DNA of 64,000 bases. Source: Comamonas sp. SCN 67-35 (lineage in GTDB: Bacteria; Pseudomonadota; Gammaproteobacteria; Burkholderiales; Burkholderiaceae_C). Both the position numbers and the translations under genes were made by a program. Each line of letters opens with the position of its first letter. The stretch's first letter is position 1. The stretch spans positions 124,001 through 188,000 of the forward strand of contig MEFV01000003.1 in NCBI GenBank assembly GCA_001725255.1, read 5' to 3'. A model generated the notes under the pieces. It worked only from the letters and a program-made list of their open reading frames with translations, did not search any database and was not told the DNA's origin. Shown here piece after piece: positions 37,340 through 47,330 of the stretch.

Positions 37340-38641
37340 ATGAGGCCGCCCTATGACTCACTTGAGGCTCGGCTTGCGAAATCCCCCATCCCCATCTCCA
37401 TCGTGCTGCCTGGCGGCGATCTCATCGGCCCGGCCAACGCCGCGATCAGGCTGACGCTGCACGACCAGACCGCCGCCGCCGCCCTGGCCACCGGAGCCAT
37501 CGGCACCGTGGGCGCTGAAATCGTCGAAGGGCGCGTGCAGCTCGATGGCAGTGTCCGGGACTTGATGGCTGCGGCCCAGGCGTTGCTGCAGACCGATCCG
37601 GCGCAGGACGAGCACACGGCCTGGTGGCGTCAGGCGCTTTCATGGTATGTCTCCAAGGCGCGCCATACCACCGCCAAAGATTCCCAGAACATCCAGTTCC
37701 ACTACGACGTATCGGACGACTTCTACGCGCTCTGGCTCGACCCCTACCGCGTGTACTCGTGCGCCTACTACCGTGAACCCGGATTCACCCTGGCACAGGC
37801 GCAGGAGGCCAAACTCGATCACATCTGCCGCAAGCTGCGCCTGAAGCCCGGCGAGCGGCTGCTCGACATCGGCTCGGGCTGGGGCGGCATGCTGCTGTGG
37901 GCGGCCGAGCACTATGGCATCGACGGCACCGGCATCACGCTCTCGAAGAACCAGTACACCTACGTGCAGAAATGCATAGAAGAGCGCGGCCTCACGGGCC
38001 GCGTGCGCGTGCTGCTGCAGGACTACCGCGAACTGCAGGTGGATGAGCCCTTCGACAAGATTTCATCCATCGGCATGTTCGAGCACGTGGGCCGCGCGCA
38101 GATGCCCACGTACTTCGCCACGCTGCGCCGCCTGCTCAAGCCCGGGGGCCTGGCGATGAACCACGGCATCACCGCGGGCGGCGTGGACAACACCGAGCTG
38201 GGCGCGGGCATGGGCGAGTTCATCGACCGCTACATCTTTCCTGGCGGCGAGCTGCTGCACGTGAGCGTGGCGCTGCACGAAATCGGCAAGGCTGGCCTGG
38301 AGATGGTCGATACCGAAAACATCCGGCCGCACTACGCACGCACGCTCTGGGCCTGGTCCGACGCGCTGGAAGCCCAACTGTCCAGGGCGCGCGACATACT
38401 CACCGCGCAGCACGGTGCCGAAAGAGGTGAAAAGGTGTTGCGCGCCTACCGCCTGTATCTCGCCGGCTGCGCGCTGGGATTCGAGCAGGGCTGGGTGGCG
38501 CTGCACCAGATCCTCATGGCCCACCCCGATGCGCAGCGGCATGACACCGCCCTGGCCGGCGCCCGATCCGAATATCCATTCAACCGCGAATACATCTACG
38601 CGCCGCCACAGGCTGGCGCCACGCCCGTGAGAAACCCATGA
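37340..38641 (+). CDS. cfa: cyclopropane-fatty-acyl-phospholipid synthase
   Basis: A 433-residue SAM-dependent methyltransferase that adds a methylene bridge to unsaturated membrane acyl chains. Family regions are IQFHYDVSDDFYALWLDPYR (about 117-136), YSCAYYRE (about 138-145), the SAM motif GERLLDIGSGWGGMLLWAAE (about 172-191), and GMFEHVGRAQMPTYF (about 242-256) with the conserved EHVG. AAGGAG precedes the ATG; the longer frame upstream lacks homology. The stop overlaps the next gene by four bases (ATGA), implying coupled translation. The product modifies membranes on entry to stationary phase or under acid and solvent stress. Confidence 0.94.
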   Translation: MRPPYDSLEARLAKSPIPISIVLPGGDLIGPANAAIRLTLHDQTAAAALATGAIGTVGAEIVEGRVQLDGSVRDLMAAAQALLQTDPAQDEHTAWWRQALSWYVSKARHTTAKDSQNIQFHYDVSDDFYALWLDPYRVYSCAYYREPGFTLAQAQEAKLDHICRKLRLKPGERLLDIGSGWGGMLLWAAEHYGIDGTGITLSKNQYTYVQKCIEERGLTGRVRVLLQDYRELQVDEPFDKISSIGMFEHVGRAQMPTYFATLRRLLKPGGLAMNHGITAGGVDNTELGAGMGEFIDRYIFPGGELLHVSVALHEIGKAGLEMVDTENIRPHYARTLWAWSDALEAQLSRARDILTAQHGAERGEKVLRAYRLYLAGCALGFEQGWVALHQILMAHPDAQRHDTALAGARSEYPFNREYIYAPPQAGATPVRNP

Positions 38642-39219
38642 CCGAACGCTACCCCGCCCCCGACCTGAACAGTCTGCCCGAAGACATCAGAGCGCGCATC
38701 CTCGAAGTCCAGGACAAGGCCGGCTTCATCCCCAACGTCTTCCTCGCGTTCGCGCGCCGACCGGCCGAGTGGCGTGCGTTCTTCGCCTACCACGACGCGC
38801 TGATGCTCAAGGAGGAAGGCAGCCTCACCAAGGGCGAGCGCGAGATGATCGTGGTGGCCACGAGCAGCGCCAACCAGTGCCTGTACTGCGTGGTCGCGCA
38901 CGGCGCCATCCTGCGCATCCACGAGAAGAAGCCGCTCGTGACCGATCAGGTGGCGGTCAACTACCGCAAGGCCGACATCACGCCGCGCCAGCGCGCGATG
39001 CTGGACTTCGCGCTCAAGGTCTGCCTGCACTCCAATGAAATCGACGACGCGGATTTCCAGGCACTGCATCCCCACGGATTCGACGACGAAGACATCTGGG
39101 ACATCGCCGCCATCACCGCCTTCTTCGGCCTGTCCAACCGCATGGCGAGCTTTGCGAACATGATGCCCAACCCGGAGTTCTACCTCATGGGACGCCTGCC
39201 TCGCGAGAAAAAGGCGTGA
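38638..39219 (+). CDS. AhpD-like peroxidase-related protein (carboxymuconolactone decarboxylase family)
   Basis: A 193-residue alkylhydroperoxidase-like protein. The redox motif CLYCVVAH (Cys81, Cys84, His88) lies in the typical context SSANQCLYCVVAHGAIL. The family catalyses disulfide-based peroxide reduction or acts as a peroxidase partner. It overlaps cfa by four bases and is coupled to it. Pairing with cyclopropane fatty acid synthase suggests a role in membrane lipid peroxide stress, which is inference. Confidence 0.85.
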   Translation: MTERYPAPDLNSLPEDIRARILEVQDKAGFIPNVFLAFARRPAEWRAFFAYHDALMLKEEGSLTKGEREMIVVATSSANQCLYCVVAHGAILRIHEKKPLVTDQVAVNYRKADITPRQRAMLDFALKVCLHSNEIDDADFQALHPHGFDDEDIWDIAAITAFFGLSNRMASFANMMPNPEFYLMGRLPREKKA

Positions 39220-39271
39220 GGGTGCGCAACGGAAGCTGAAGGCTGGCGGCCGGCACGAGGCACGGTCCGGT

Positions 39272-39983
39272 TCAATCTTCGGGGAATTCCCATTTCTGCG
39301 CGCTCGCTCCGGCCAGTTCCTGCACGCGCTTTTCGTCCTGGCCAAACTCGGCTGCCGGACCGCTGTACGTGATGGTTCCCCGATCCAGGACGTAGGCACG
39401 GTCGGCGATCTGCGTGGCAGCACGCACGTTCTGCTCGATGAGCAGCACCGAGGTGCCGGCATCGCGCGCCGCCTTGATCACGTTGAAGACGTTCTGCACG
39501 ATGATGGGTGCAAGCCCCTGAGACGGCTCATCGAGCAGCAGAAGCCTTGGATTGAGCAGCAGCACGCGCGCGATCGAGAGCATCTCCTGCTCGCCCCCCG
39601 AGAGCTGGCGCCCTTGATGAAACTTGCGCTCGGCAAGGCGCGGGAAAAGCTCATAGATGCGGGCAATGTTCCAATGTCCGGGCCGATCCACGGGAACCTT
39701 CAGGTTCTCTTCGACCGTGAGGTGCGAGAACACGCGCCTGCCTTCGGGCACCAGGCCGACGCCCAGGCGTGCGACACGAAACGGCGGCAGACGCGTCGCA
39801 TCGGTACCGAAGATCCTGACGTGGCCCGAGTGCGCCGGGGTCAACCCCATGATGCTGCGCAGCGTGGTGGATTTGCCGGCGCCGTTGCGCCCCAGCAGTG
39901 TCACGAGTTCGCCTTCGGCAACCTCCAGGTCGACACCATGCAACACATGGCTCTTGCCATAAAACGTATTGAGCTGGTGAACT

Positions 39984-39997
<14 letters not shown>
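39272..39997 (-). CDS. livF: branched-chain amino acid ABC transporter ATPase LivF
   Basis: A 241-residue ABC ATPase. Walker A LLGRNGAGKSTTLRSIMGLT (about 30-49), signature QLSGGEQEMLSIARVLLLNP (about 135-154) and Walker B LLLLDEPSQGLAPIIV follow in order, with EQN (rather than EHD) in the switch region, which is typical of LivF. It starts with GTG after GGGGGAAAAGC and overlaps the livG end by 14 bp. It powers import through the LivH/LivM pore together with LivG. Confidence 0.94.
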
Positions 39998-40738
<741 letters not shown>

Positions 40739-40742
<4 letters not shown>

Positions 40743-41686
40743 GACGCTTTCCTTTGCAGCAGCCCGGCGATTCCGCGGGGCAGGAACAGCACCACGAACA
40801 CGAAGATCAGTCCGATGTAGAACATCCAGTTGTCGGTGATGCTGGACAGCGAGTCCTGCGCGATCACGAAAATCGCCGCGCCGATCAACGGCCCCCAGAA
40901 CGAGCGCATGCCGCCGATCACCGCCATCAGCACGAAATCGCCCGATTGAGTCCAGTGCAGGTCGTGGGGATTGACGAAATTGTTGAGCAGACCGTAGAGC
41001 GCGCCTGCGACCGAAACGAACAGGCAGGAAACCGTGTAGGCGATCCACAGGTGGCGATTCACGGGAATCCCGAGGAACCGGGCTCGGCGCTCGTTTTCCC
41101 GCATCGCCAGCATCGTGTGACCGAAGGGCGAGCGCAGGAACGCCGCCATGAGCACGGCGCAAAGGGCAAAGACGGCCAGCACGAAGTAGTAGTAGACGGT
41201 GCTTGACGTCAGATTCAGCTGCTCGAGTCCGAAGTCGATCGGCAGGCGTTGAAAGGTGAGGCCATTGTCACCCCCTGTCACGGCATTCCAGCGGAACGCA
41301 ATGAAGAAGAACACCTGCCCAAAGGCAATGGTCGCCAGCGCGAAGTAGATGCCGCGCAGGCGTGCGAGCAAGTAGCCGATGACGGCACCGCCAGCCGTGC
41401 CGACGACGATGCCCGCCAGCAGCCCGACGGGCGTGCTCGGCACCAGATGTTTCATGACCAGACCGGTTGCATAGGCGCTGATGCCGAAGTAGGCGGCATG
41501 GCCGAAGGCCATCACCCCCGCATGCCCCACCAGCAGATTGGTTGCCAGCGCGGCCAGCCCGATCACCAGCACGCGCGAGGCCAGATCGACATAGCCTCCT
41601 GCGGCAACGACCCAGAGCGGCACCGTCAGCAGGAGCAGCCAGAGCAATGCGCTCAGAACGAGATTGCGGGTATTCATCGTGCTCAC
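40739..41686 (-). CDS. livM: branched-chain amino acid ABC transporter permease LivM
   Basis: A 315-residue membrane permease with about nine hydrophobic segments, for example AALWLLLLTVPLWVVAAG-like residues 12-30 and LASRVLVIGLAALATNLLVG. The LivM marker GHAGVMAFGHAAYFGISAYA is at about 54-73 and the EAA-like ATPase contact is AMRENERRARFLGIPVNRHL (about 195-214). It starts with GTG, overlapping the livH stop (GTGA); an ATG nine bases later is a possible alternative. Confidence 0.92.
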
Positions 41687-42555
41687 AGCTTGGTCCCGCC
41701 CTCTTCACCAAACAGGCCGTAGGGCCGGAACAGCAGCACCAGCGCCATCATCACGTAGATCGTGGCTTCGGACGCGGACGGGAAAAACACCGTCACGACA
41801 CCGGCAGCGACACCGATCAGGAGCCCGCCGAACAGCGTCCCGACGAGGCTTCCGAGGCCACCGACGATGACCGCGACGAAGCTCGGCATGATGAGCTGGT
41901 CACCGATCGTCGGCGTCAGGCCCAGCATGCCGGCCGCGAGCACGCCGGCGAGGCCGGCGAAGAAGATGCCCAGACCGAAGTTGAGATTGCGCAGGATGCG
42001 CACATCAACTCCGAGGGCCGACACCATTTCCAGGTCGAGCGTCCCCGCGCGTATGCGCATGCCCAGCCGCGTCTTCTTCAGAATAATGAACAGCGCGATC
42101 ACGACAGCAGCCACCAGCACCACCATGAACACCCGGTAGCCGGTGAGGAAAAACAGCGTCGAACTGAGCGGGGACTGCAACGCCTGTGGCACCTTCACGG
42201 GCAGGCCCTGCGCGCCCCAGATCATGCGCACCGAATCCTGGATGACGAACGCCAGCCCGAAGGTGAGCAGCAGGCTGTAGAGCGGGTCGCGACTGTAGAG
42301 CGGGCGAATCAATGCCCGCTCGACGACGATGCCCAGCAGGGCCGTCAGGAAGGGCGAAACGATGAGCGCGCCCCAGAACCCGAGATACGGCTGCAGCGTG
42401 TATGCCAGGTAAGCCCCCACGGCCAGAAAACCGCCGTGGGCAAAATTGATGACGTTCGTCAGGTTGATGATCAGCGACAGCCCGAGCGCCATCAGGGCAT
42501 AGAAAGCACCAATCACCAACCCGTTGAAGATGTTCAGAAGTATGAGTTGCGTCAC
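41683..42555 (-). CDS. livH: branched-chain amino acid ABC transporter permease LivH
   Basis: A 290-residue membrane permease. The start GTG gives MTQLILLNIFNGLVIGAFYA, the standard LivH N-terminus, preceded by GGAGTCTC. The LivH marker LIINLTNVINFAHGGFLAVG is near residues 27-46. It is the first permease after the binding-protein gene and forms the pore with LivM. Confidence 0.93.
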   Translation of the reverse strand: MTQLILLNIFNGLVIGAFYALMALGLSLIINLTNVINFAHGGFLAVGAYLAYTLQPYLGFWGALIVSPFLTALLGIVVERALIRPLYSRDPLYSLLLTFGLAFVIQDSVRMIWGAQGLPVKVPQALQSPLSSTLFFLTGYRVFMVVLVAAVVIALFIILKKTRLGMRIRAGTLDLEMVSALGVDVRILRNLNFGLGIFFAGLAGVLAAGMLGLTPTIGDQLIMPSFVAVIVGGLGSLVGTLFGGLLIGVAAGVVTVFFPSASEATIYVMMALVLLFRPYGLFGEEGGTKL

Positions 42556-42671
42556 GCAGAGACTCCGTCGGACCAAGGCAGCGCGGCTCGCAACGTGATC
42601 GCTGCCCGCCGCGACGATGCAGGGCGGGCCGCCATGGGCCGCGCCACGCCATGCTCAGGTACGCGCGGCGC

Positions 42672-43934
42672 TCAAGTCGGCCAGGTCATCTTGCAACCGG
42701 TCTCTTCCACCGAAGGCGCGATGGTCTTGCTTTCAATCACTTCGTCAATCTTGAACAGGTCGTCCGGCGTACTGCCCGAGGCCTGCGCGTGACCAGCCCA
42801 GAGCGTGCCGATCAGCAGGTGCTGCTCGGCACGGAAGGCCGCGGGATGCGGCTGCAGCGCGACCTCGGGCGGCAGCGTGAAGCCGTTGAGCGCGCGCGCC
42901 ATCTTCGCCGGCACCAGGGATTTGGCCGTATTGGCAGCCAGTGCGCAAGCGTGGATGGCGGTGAAACCGAACCAGGTGCGCGCGGTCGGCACGCGGCCGG
43001 TTTTTTTCCTGATCGCCTCCGTGAATTCGTTCACATGCGCCACGCCAGGCTGATTCCAGTACCACTCGATGACCCAGTTGCCGATGCGGGCGTTTTCCGG
43101 CAGCGCCTCGAGTGTTTCGAGTTCGATGTTGGCCCCTGCGATGTGGAATTTCTTGTCCAGCCCGAATTGCACCGCCTGCTTGAGCACGTTGGTCTGATCC
43201 TCGCCGTTCTGCAGAATGACGATCACATCCGGACTGGCCGCCTGCGCCTTGATCAGGTAGGAAGAGTATTCCGTCGTGCCCAGGGGAATCAGGTCGGTGC
43301 CGACGTTGGTGGCGCCGTACTTCTTGAGATTGGCGTTGTAGGCTTCCAGCAACCCATGACCGAAGGCGTAATCGGGCACGAGGAAGTAGAACTTCTTGCC
43401 AAAGCGCTTGATCAGCGACGGTGCAATGGCATTGACCAGCAGCGTGGTGGAAGGATCGACCTGGAACACATTCCAGTGGCACTCCTTGCCGGTGATCGGG
43501 TCGGCGTGTCCACCCGGATCCATCAGGAACACGCCCTTCTCGTAGGCCACGGACGATATCGCCATGGTGAGGCCGGAATTCACGTTGCCGACCAGGAAAT
43601 CCACCTTGTCGCGGTCAATGAGTTTGCGTGCCTTCTGCACCGCCACCCCCGCGTCGCCGCTGGTCGAATCCTCGACGATGAGCTTGGCCGGCCGCCCCAG
43701 GATGCCGCCTTTGGCATTGATCTGCTCGACCGCCAATTCCATGCCGTGCAGTTCATTGCGGCCCGTGATGGAATAGGTGCCGGTGAGCGGGTTGTCGACG
43801 CCAAGCTTCACCGGTTGATCGCCCTGCGCACGCACGATCGCGGGAAACCCCATCGTCACCGCACCCATGGCAGCGGTGGTTTGCAAGACCTTGCGACGCG
43901 TCAGCGCCGCGCAAATGGCTTGATCCAGACTCAT
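42672..43934 (-). CDS. livK: ABC transporter substrate-binding protein of the Liv/amide type
   Basis: A 420-residue periplasmic binding protein with an N-terminal twin-arginine-like signal, ALTRRKVLQTTAAMGAVTMG (about 10-29) ending AIVRAQG. The mature protein begins QPVKLGVDNPLTGTYSITGR, the type-I periplasmic fold for branched-chain amino acids and amides. DKVDFLVGNVNSGLTMAIS (about 105) is a family region. It is the first gene of the livKHMGF operon on the minus strand, so it supplies ligand to this transporter; exact ligand (Leu/Ile/Val, urea or an amide) is unproven. Confidence 0.9.
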   Translation of the reverse strand: MSLDQAICAALTRRKVLQTTAAMGAVTMGFPAIVRAQGDQPVKLGVDNPLTGTYSITGRNELHGMELAVEQINAKGGILGRPAKLIVEDSTSGDAGVAVQKARKLIDRDKVDFLVGNVNSGLTMAISSVAYEKGVFLMDPGGHADPITGKECHWNVFQVDPSTTLLVNAIAPSLIKRFGKKFYFLVPDYAFGHGLLEAYNANLKKYGATNVGTDLIPLGTTEYSSYLIKAQAASPDVIVILQNGEDQTNVLKQAVQFGLDKKFHIAGANIELETLEALPENARIGNWVIEWYWNQPGVAHVNEFTEAIRKKTGRVPTARTWFGFTAIHACALAANTAKSLVPAKMARALNGFTLPPEVALQPHPAAFRAEQHLLIGTLWAGHAQASGSTPDDLFKIDEVIESKTIAPSVEETGCKMTWPT

Positions 43935-44096
43935 GTATCTTCCTCGATCCGAAATCGGTTTCGTGAAGAGGTGTGCACGCTGATTGGACGTGTGCGCCCC
44001 ATGCCGTGCCTACACGTCCGGCGCGAGTCGGGCGGGTGACGCGTCGCAGTATCTGCTCCGCATCACCAGCGTCAATACAGGATTACCCGAAACCCT

Positions 44097-45782
44097 TCAA
44101 TCGCCCGAGCGGCACGAGGCCAGGGCATCGAGCGCACGCCTGTAGCTGGGCGAGCGCACATCCAGCGCGCTGAGCACGGTGGCATACAGGTTGTCGTGCG
44201 TGAGCGGCGCATCGAGCTCCTTGCGCAGGCATGCCTCGGAAAGCCCCAGGCGCTGACGCAGCGGCTTGCTGAACCAGGTGACCATGGGCACGTGCTTTTG
44301 CACGTCCGGCGCGATGGCATACGGCATCCCGTGCAGGAACAGGCCATATTCGCCGAGCGATTCGCCATGGTCGCTCACGTAGAACAGGCCGGTGTCGTCA
44401 TGCGCCGAGCGCGTCTGCAGCCAGTCCACGGTTCTGGCGAGGAAGGCGTCGGTGGCGACGATGGAGTTGTCGTATGCATCGAGCAGTGCCTGCTGATCGC
44501 AATCGGAGAGCACCTCGGTGCGGCACTCGGGTCCGAACTTCTTCTGCTCGGGGCGCGAGCGCTTGTAATAGGCCGGTCCGTGGCTGCCCATCTGATGCAG
44601 CACCAGCAACACACCCCGCGCGCGCTGTGCCTCGGGCAACGCGGCAATGCGCGCATCCAGCCCCACGAGCATCGCCTCGTCGCTGCACTCGCCGCCGTCG
44701 CACAAGGCCTTGCGCTGCTCGGCATTCAAGCCCTCGATCGCCTGCGCATGGTGCACGCGATCGCACACGCCCTTGCACCCGCTCTGGTTGTCCAGCCACA
44801 GCACCGCAAGACCCGCGGCCTGCGCCACATCCAGCAGGTTCTCGTAGTCCTCGCTGCGCGAAACGAAGGCTTCACGCCCCAGCGGCGAGAACATGCACGG
44901 CAAAGACGAGTAAGTGCTCGTGCCGCACGAAAACACATTGCGCCAGCTTTGCACGTCCCGACGCGCAAGTTCGGGGTTGGTGTCGCGCGCATAGCCGTTG
45001 AGCGAAAAGTGGTCGGCCCGCGCCGTCTCACCCACCACCAGCACGAACAGCAGCGGCCGCTTGTCATGGGTGTAGCTCGGCCCCAGCGCCGCCCCCTCGG
45101 TCACCTTGACCAGCACACGCGGGCGGCTGAACCAGTGCTCGTACACGGCCACGCCGGTGGAAAACAGCGGCGCCGCGGGGTTCATCAGGTAGCGCACTTC
45201 CACGTGGTTGCGCATGAGCGGCGCCAGGTTGCGTGAACTCAGGGTGATCGTGGCGGCCGCCAGCGCGAGCGCCAACGCCAGCAGCCCGACGTTGGCAAGC
45301 AGCTGTTTCCACCATGGCATGACCACGATGCGCACGCGCGACAGCCACCAGGTGGGCAGCAGCATCACGCCGACGACGGCAGCGGCCATGCGCCACGAAA
45401 TCAGATCCCGCACCTCGCGCACGTCGGTCTGAAGCACATTGGCGAGCATCCCCGGGTCCATCGCCACGTTGTAGGTGAGCATGTAGTACTGCGCGAACGC
45501 GGCCACCGCCACCATCAGCCACCACAGCCACCGCACGCCGCGCGCCCATGCCAGCGCCGCCAGCATGGCCACGGTGGCGGCCACCTGCAGGCCCAGCATG
45601 GGGGCGATGAGCCCGAACGCGGCGCTGGAATTGGCGCCTATGCGCGCGAGCGACAACCACAATGGCCAGTTCGCGACCAGCAACAGGTAGAGCGTGAGCA
45701 GCAATACCGCGCGCTGCGCCGACATCGGGCCCAGCCAGCCGCCGCGCCGCCGCGGACTCATGCCGCGCCAATCCTGCTTCAT
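44097..45782 (-). CDS. phosphoethanolamine transferase, EptA/MCR-like
   Basis: A 561-residue inner-membrane enzyme: four or five N-terminal membrane helices (about 1-200), then a periplasmic alkaline-phosphatase-like domain. Catalytic features are LVVGETARADHFSLNGYARD (about 248-267), the nucleophile region SCGTSTYSSLPCMFSPLG (Thr in GTST), DNSIVATDAF and the metal site VSDHGESLGEYGLFLHGMPY (about 457-476). Several periplasmic cysteines (CKGVCDR, CSDE, ECRTEVLSDC) would form disulfides, as in MCR-type enzymes. It transfers phosphoethanolamine from phosphatidylethanolamine to lipid A, lowering polymyxin binding. The start has AGGAAA eight bases upstream. There is no adjacent two-component system. 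Confidence 0.93.
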   Translation of the reverse strand: MKQDWRGMSPRRRGGWLGPMSAQRAVLLLTLYLLLVANWPLWLSLARIGANSSAAFGLIAPMLGLQVAATVAMLAALAWARGVRWLWWLMVAVAAFAQYYMLTYNVAMDPGMLANVLQTDVREVRDLISWRMAAAVVGVMLLPTWWLSRVRIVVMPWWKQLLANVGLLALALALAAATITLSSRNLAPLMRNHVEVRYLMNPAAPLFSTGVAVYEHWFSRPRVLVKVTEGAALGPSYTHDKRPLLFVLVVGETARADHFSLNGYARDTNPELARRDVQSWRNVFSCGTSTYSSLPCMFSPLGREAFVSRSEDYENLLDVAQAAGLAVLWLDNQSGCKGVCDRVHHAQAIEGLNAEQRKALCDGGECSDEAMLVGLDARIAALPEAQRARGVLLVLHQMGSHGPAYYKRSRPEQKKFGPECRTEVLSDCDQQALLDAYDNSIVATDAFLARTVDWLQTRSAHDDTGLFYVSDHGESLGEYGLFLHGMPYAIAPDVQKHVPMVTWFSKPLRQRLGLSEACLRKELDAPLTHDNLYATVLSALDVRSPSYRRALDALASCRSGD

Positions 45783-45809
45783 GTCTCGTTTCCTGTGCAT
45801 TGCCGCGCG

Positions 45810-46304
45810 TCAGAAAATTCCCAGCGCCAGCCCGCAGGCCAGTGCCTCGCCCAGCGCCCGGCAGCGTTCGAGGTCTGGCGCCTCGATCTGCTTGGGGGCG
45901 GCAATCGCCTCGGGGGTCTGCGCATGCGTGCAGACGATCAGCCGCTCGGCCACGGCCTTGAGGCGCCAGCCCAGGGCGATGCGCGCGATCTGTCGCGCCG
46001 CCCCTTCCCCGTCACTGCCCGCGCAGATCAGGCTCGCATACGGACGCCCCTCGATGCGTCCAAGCGCGCCGTAGTACGTCCGGTCGAAGAAATCTTTCAT
46101 GATGCCGCTCATGCTGGCCAGATTCTCGGGCGTGGCAAACACATAGCCATCGGCGGCCAGCACATCGTCCACGAGCGCCTGGCGCGCCTGCAGCACGCGC
46201 ACCCGCACGTCCGTCTCGGCGCAGGCCCCCGCCTGCGCCGCCTGCACCATCTGCAAGGTGCCACCGGTGAGCGTGTGGTAGACGATGAGCAATTGCCGGG
46301 TCAT
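45810..46304 (-). CDS. flavodoxin-like / NAD(P)H-dependent FMN reductase fold protein
   Basis: A 164-residue flavodoxin-fold protein: MTRQLLIVYHTLTGGTLQMV (FMN phosphate loop, about 1-20), GYVFATPENLASMSGIMKDF (about 65-84) and DRTYYGALGRIEGRPYASLI (about 86-105). It binds FMN in the family and may act as a quinone or flavin reductase. It is 27 bp upstream of the phosphoethanolamine transferase gene on the same strand. The TPENLASMS form resembles flavodoxin/NADPH-FMN reductases rather than WrbA. Function unknown. Confidence 0.8.
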   Translation of the reverse strand: MTRQLLIVYHTLTGGTLQMVQAAQAGACAETDVRVRVLQARQALVDDVLAADGYVFATPENLASMSGIMKDFFDRTYYGALGRIEGRPYASLICAGSDGEGAARQIARIALGWRLKAVAERLIVCTHAQTPEAIAAPKQIEAPDLERCRALGEALACGLALGIF

Positions 46305-46450
46305 GGCGTGATTGTCGGCGCAAATCGGCCTCTCGCGCCCGCAGGACAAGCGCTTGCAGCTAGCATTTGATCAGCGGGCATGGAAACTTGCCGGCGGCGC
46401 GAACGCACGGGACCAAAGCGCACTACGATGGCCCGCAGGAGGCACCCATC

Positions 46451-47284
46451 ATGACCACACCCACTCCCGCGCAGATTCAGGCGCGCCGCGCCACGTTCCG
46501 CCAACTGCATGCCTCGGGCTGCTTTGCCATCCCCAACCCATGGGATCTCGGCTCGGCCCGATACCTCGCGCACCTCGGTTTCAAGGCGCTGGCCAGCACC
46601 AGCTCGGGCTGCGCCTGGGCCCACGGCACCTTTGACGGCGGCATGGCGCTTGACGCCGTGCTGGCCCATCTGCGCGACATGGTGGCCGCCACCGATCTGC
46701 CGATCAACGCCGATTTTGAAAACGGTTTCGCCCGCAGCCCGCAGGAGGTGGCGCGCCACGTGCGCCAGGCGATCGACACCGGCATCGCGGGCGTGTCGAT
46801 CGAAGACTCGACCGGCCAGCCCGACGCGCCGCTGTTCGACATCACGCTGGGCGCGGAGCGCATGCGCGCCGCGCGCGAGGCGATCGATGCCAGCGGCCAG
46901 GACGTGATGCTGATCGGCCGCGCGGAAAACTTCTTTGTCGGCCGCCCGGACATCGACGACGCGATCGCGCGCCTGCGCGCCTACTCCGACGCCGGCGCCG
47001 ACTGCCTGTACGCGCCAGCGATCCACACACGCGAGCAGATCGCCGCCGTGGTGGCCGCCTGCGCGCCCAAGCCGGTCAACGTGCTCATTGGCGGCCCCAG
47101 CGCCTTCACCATGGCTGACATGGCCGAGCTCGGCGTGCGCCGCGTGAGCGTGGGCGGTGGCCTGGCGCGCGCGGCCTGGGGCGGCTTCATGCGCGCCGCC
47201 CGGCAACTGGCCGAGCAGGGGCGCTTCGACGGCTTCGAAGGCGCGGCGCCCGGGCGCGAACTCAATCAATTGTTCAAATCCTGA
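46451..47284 (+). CDS. isocitrate lyase/PEP mutase superfamily protein
   Basis: A 277-residue beta/alpha-barrel protein of the PEP-mutase/isocitrate-lyase superfamily. PINADFENGFA (about 78-88) and SIEDSTGQPDAP (about 115-126) carry the Mg-binding acids, and IGRAENFF (about 154-161) contains the conserved Arg. The missing KKCGH-type loop argues against isocitrate lyase; small members of this type act as oxaloacetate decarboxylases or 2-methylisocitrate/carboxyphosphonate-like lyases. It begins after GGAGGCACCCATC. It heads a run of plus-strand genes with pta, an SDR and ackA. Substrate not established. Confidence 0.85.
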   Translation: MTTPTPAQIQARRATFRQLHASGCFAIPNPWDLGSARYLAHLGFKALASTSSGCAWAHGTFDGGMALDAVLAHLRDMVAATDLPINADFENGFARSPQEVARHVRQAIDTGIAGVSIEDSTGQPDAPLFDITLGAERMRAAREAIDASGQDVMLIGRAENFFVGRPDIDDAIARLRAYSDAGADCLYAPAIHTREQIAAVVAACAPKPVNVLIGGPSAFTMADMAELGVRRVSVGGGLARAAWGGFMRAARQLAEQGRFDGFEGAAPGRELNQLFKS

Positions 47285-47330
47285 CGCCATGCGGCTAGCA
47301 TGCGGTCTGGCTCCGAACGAAAGCAGTCCC

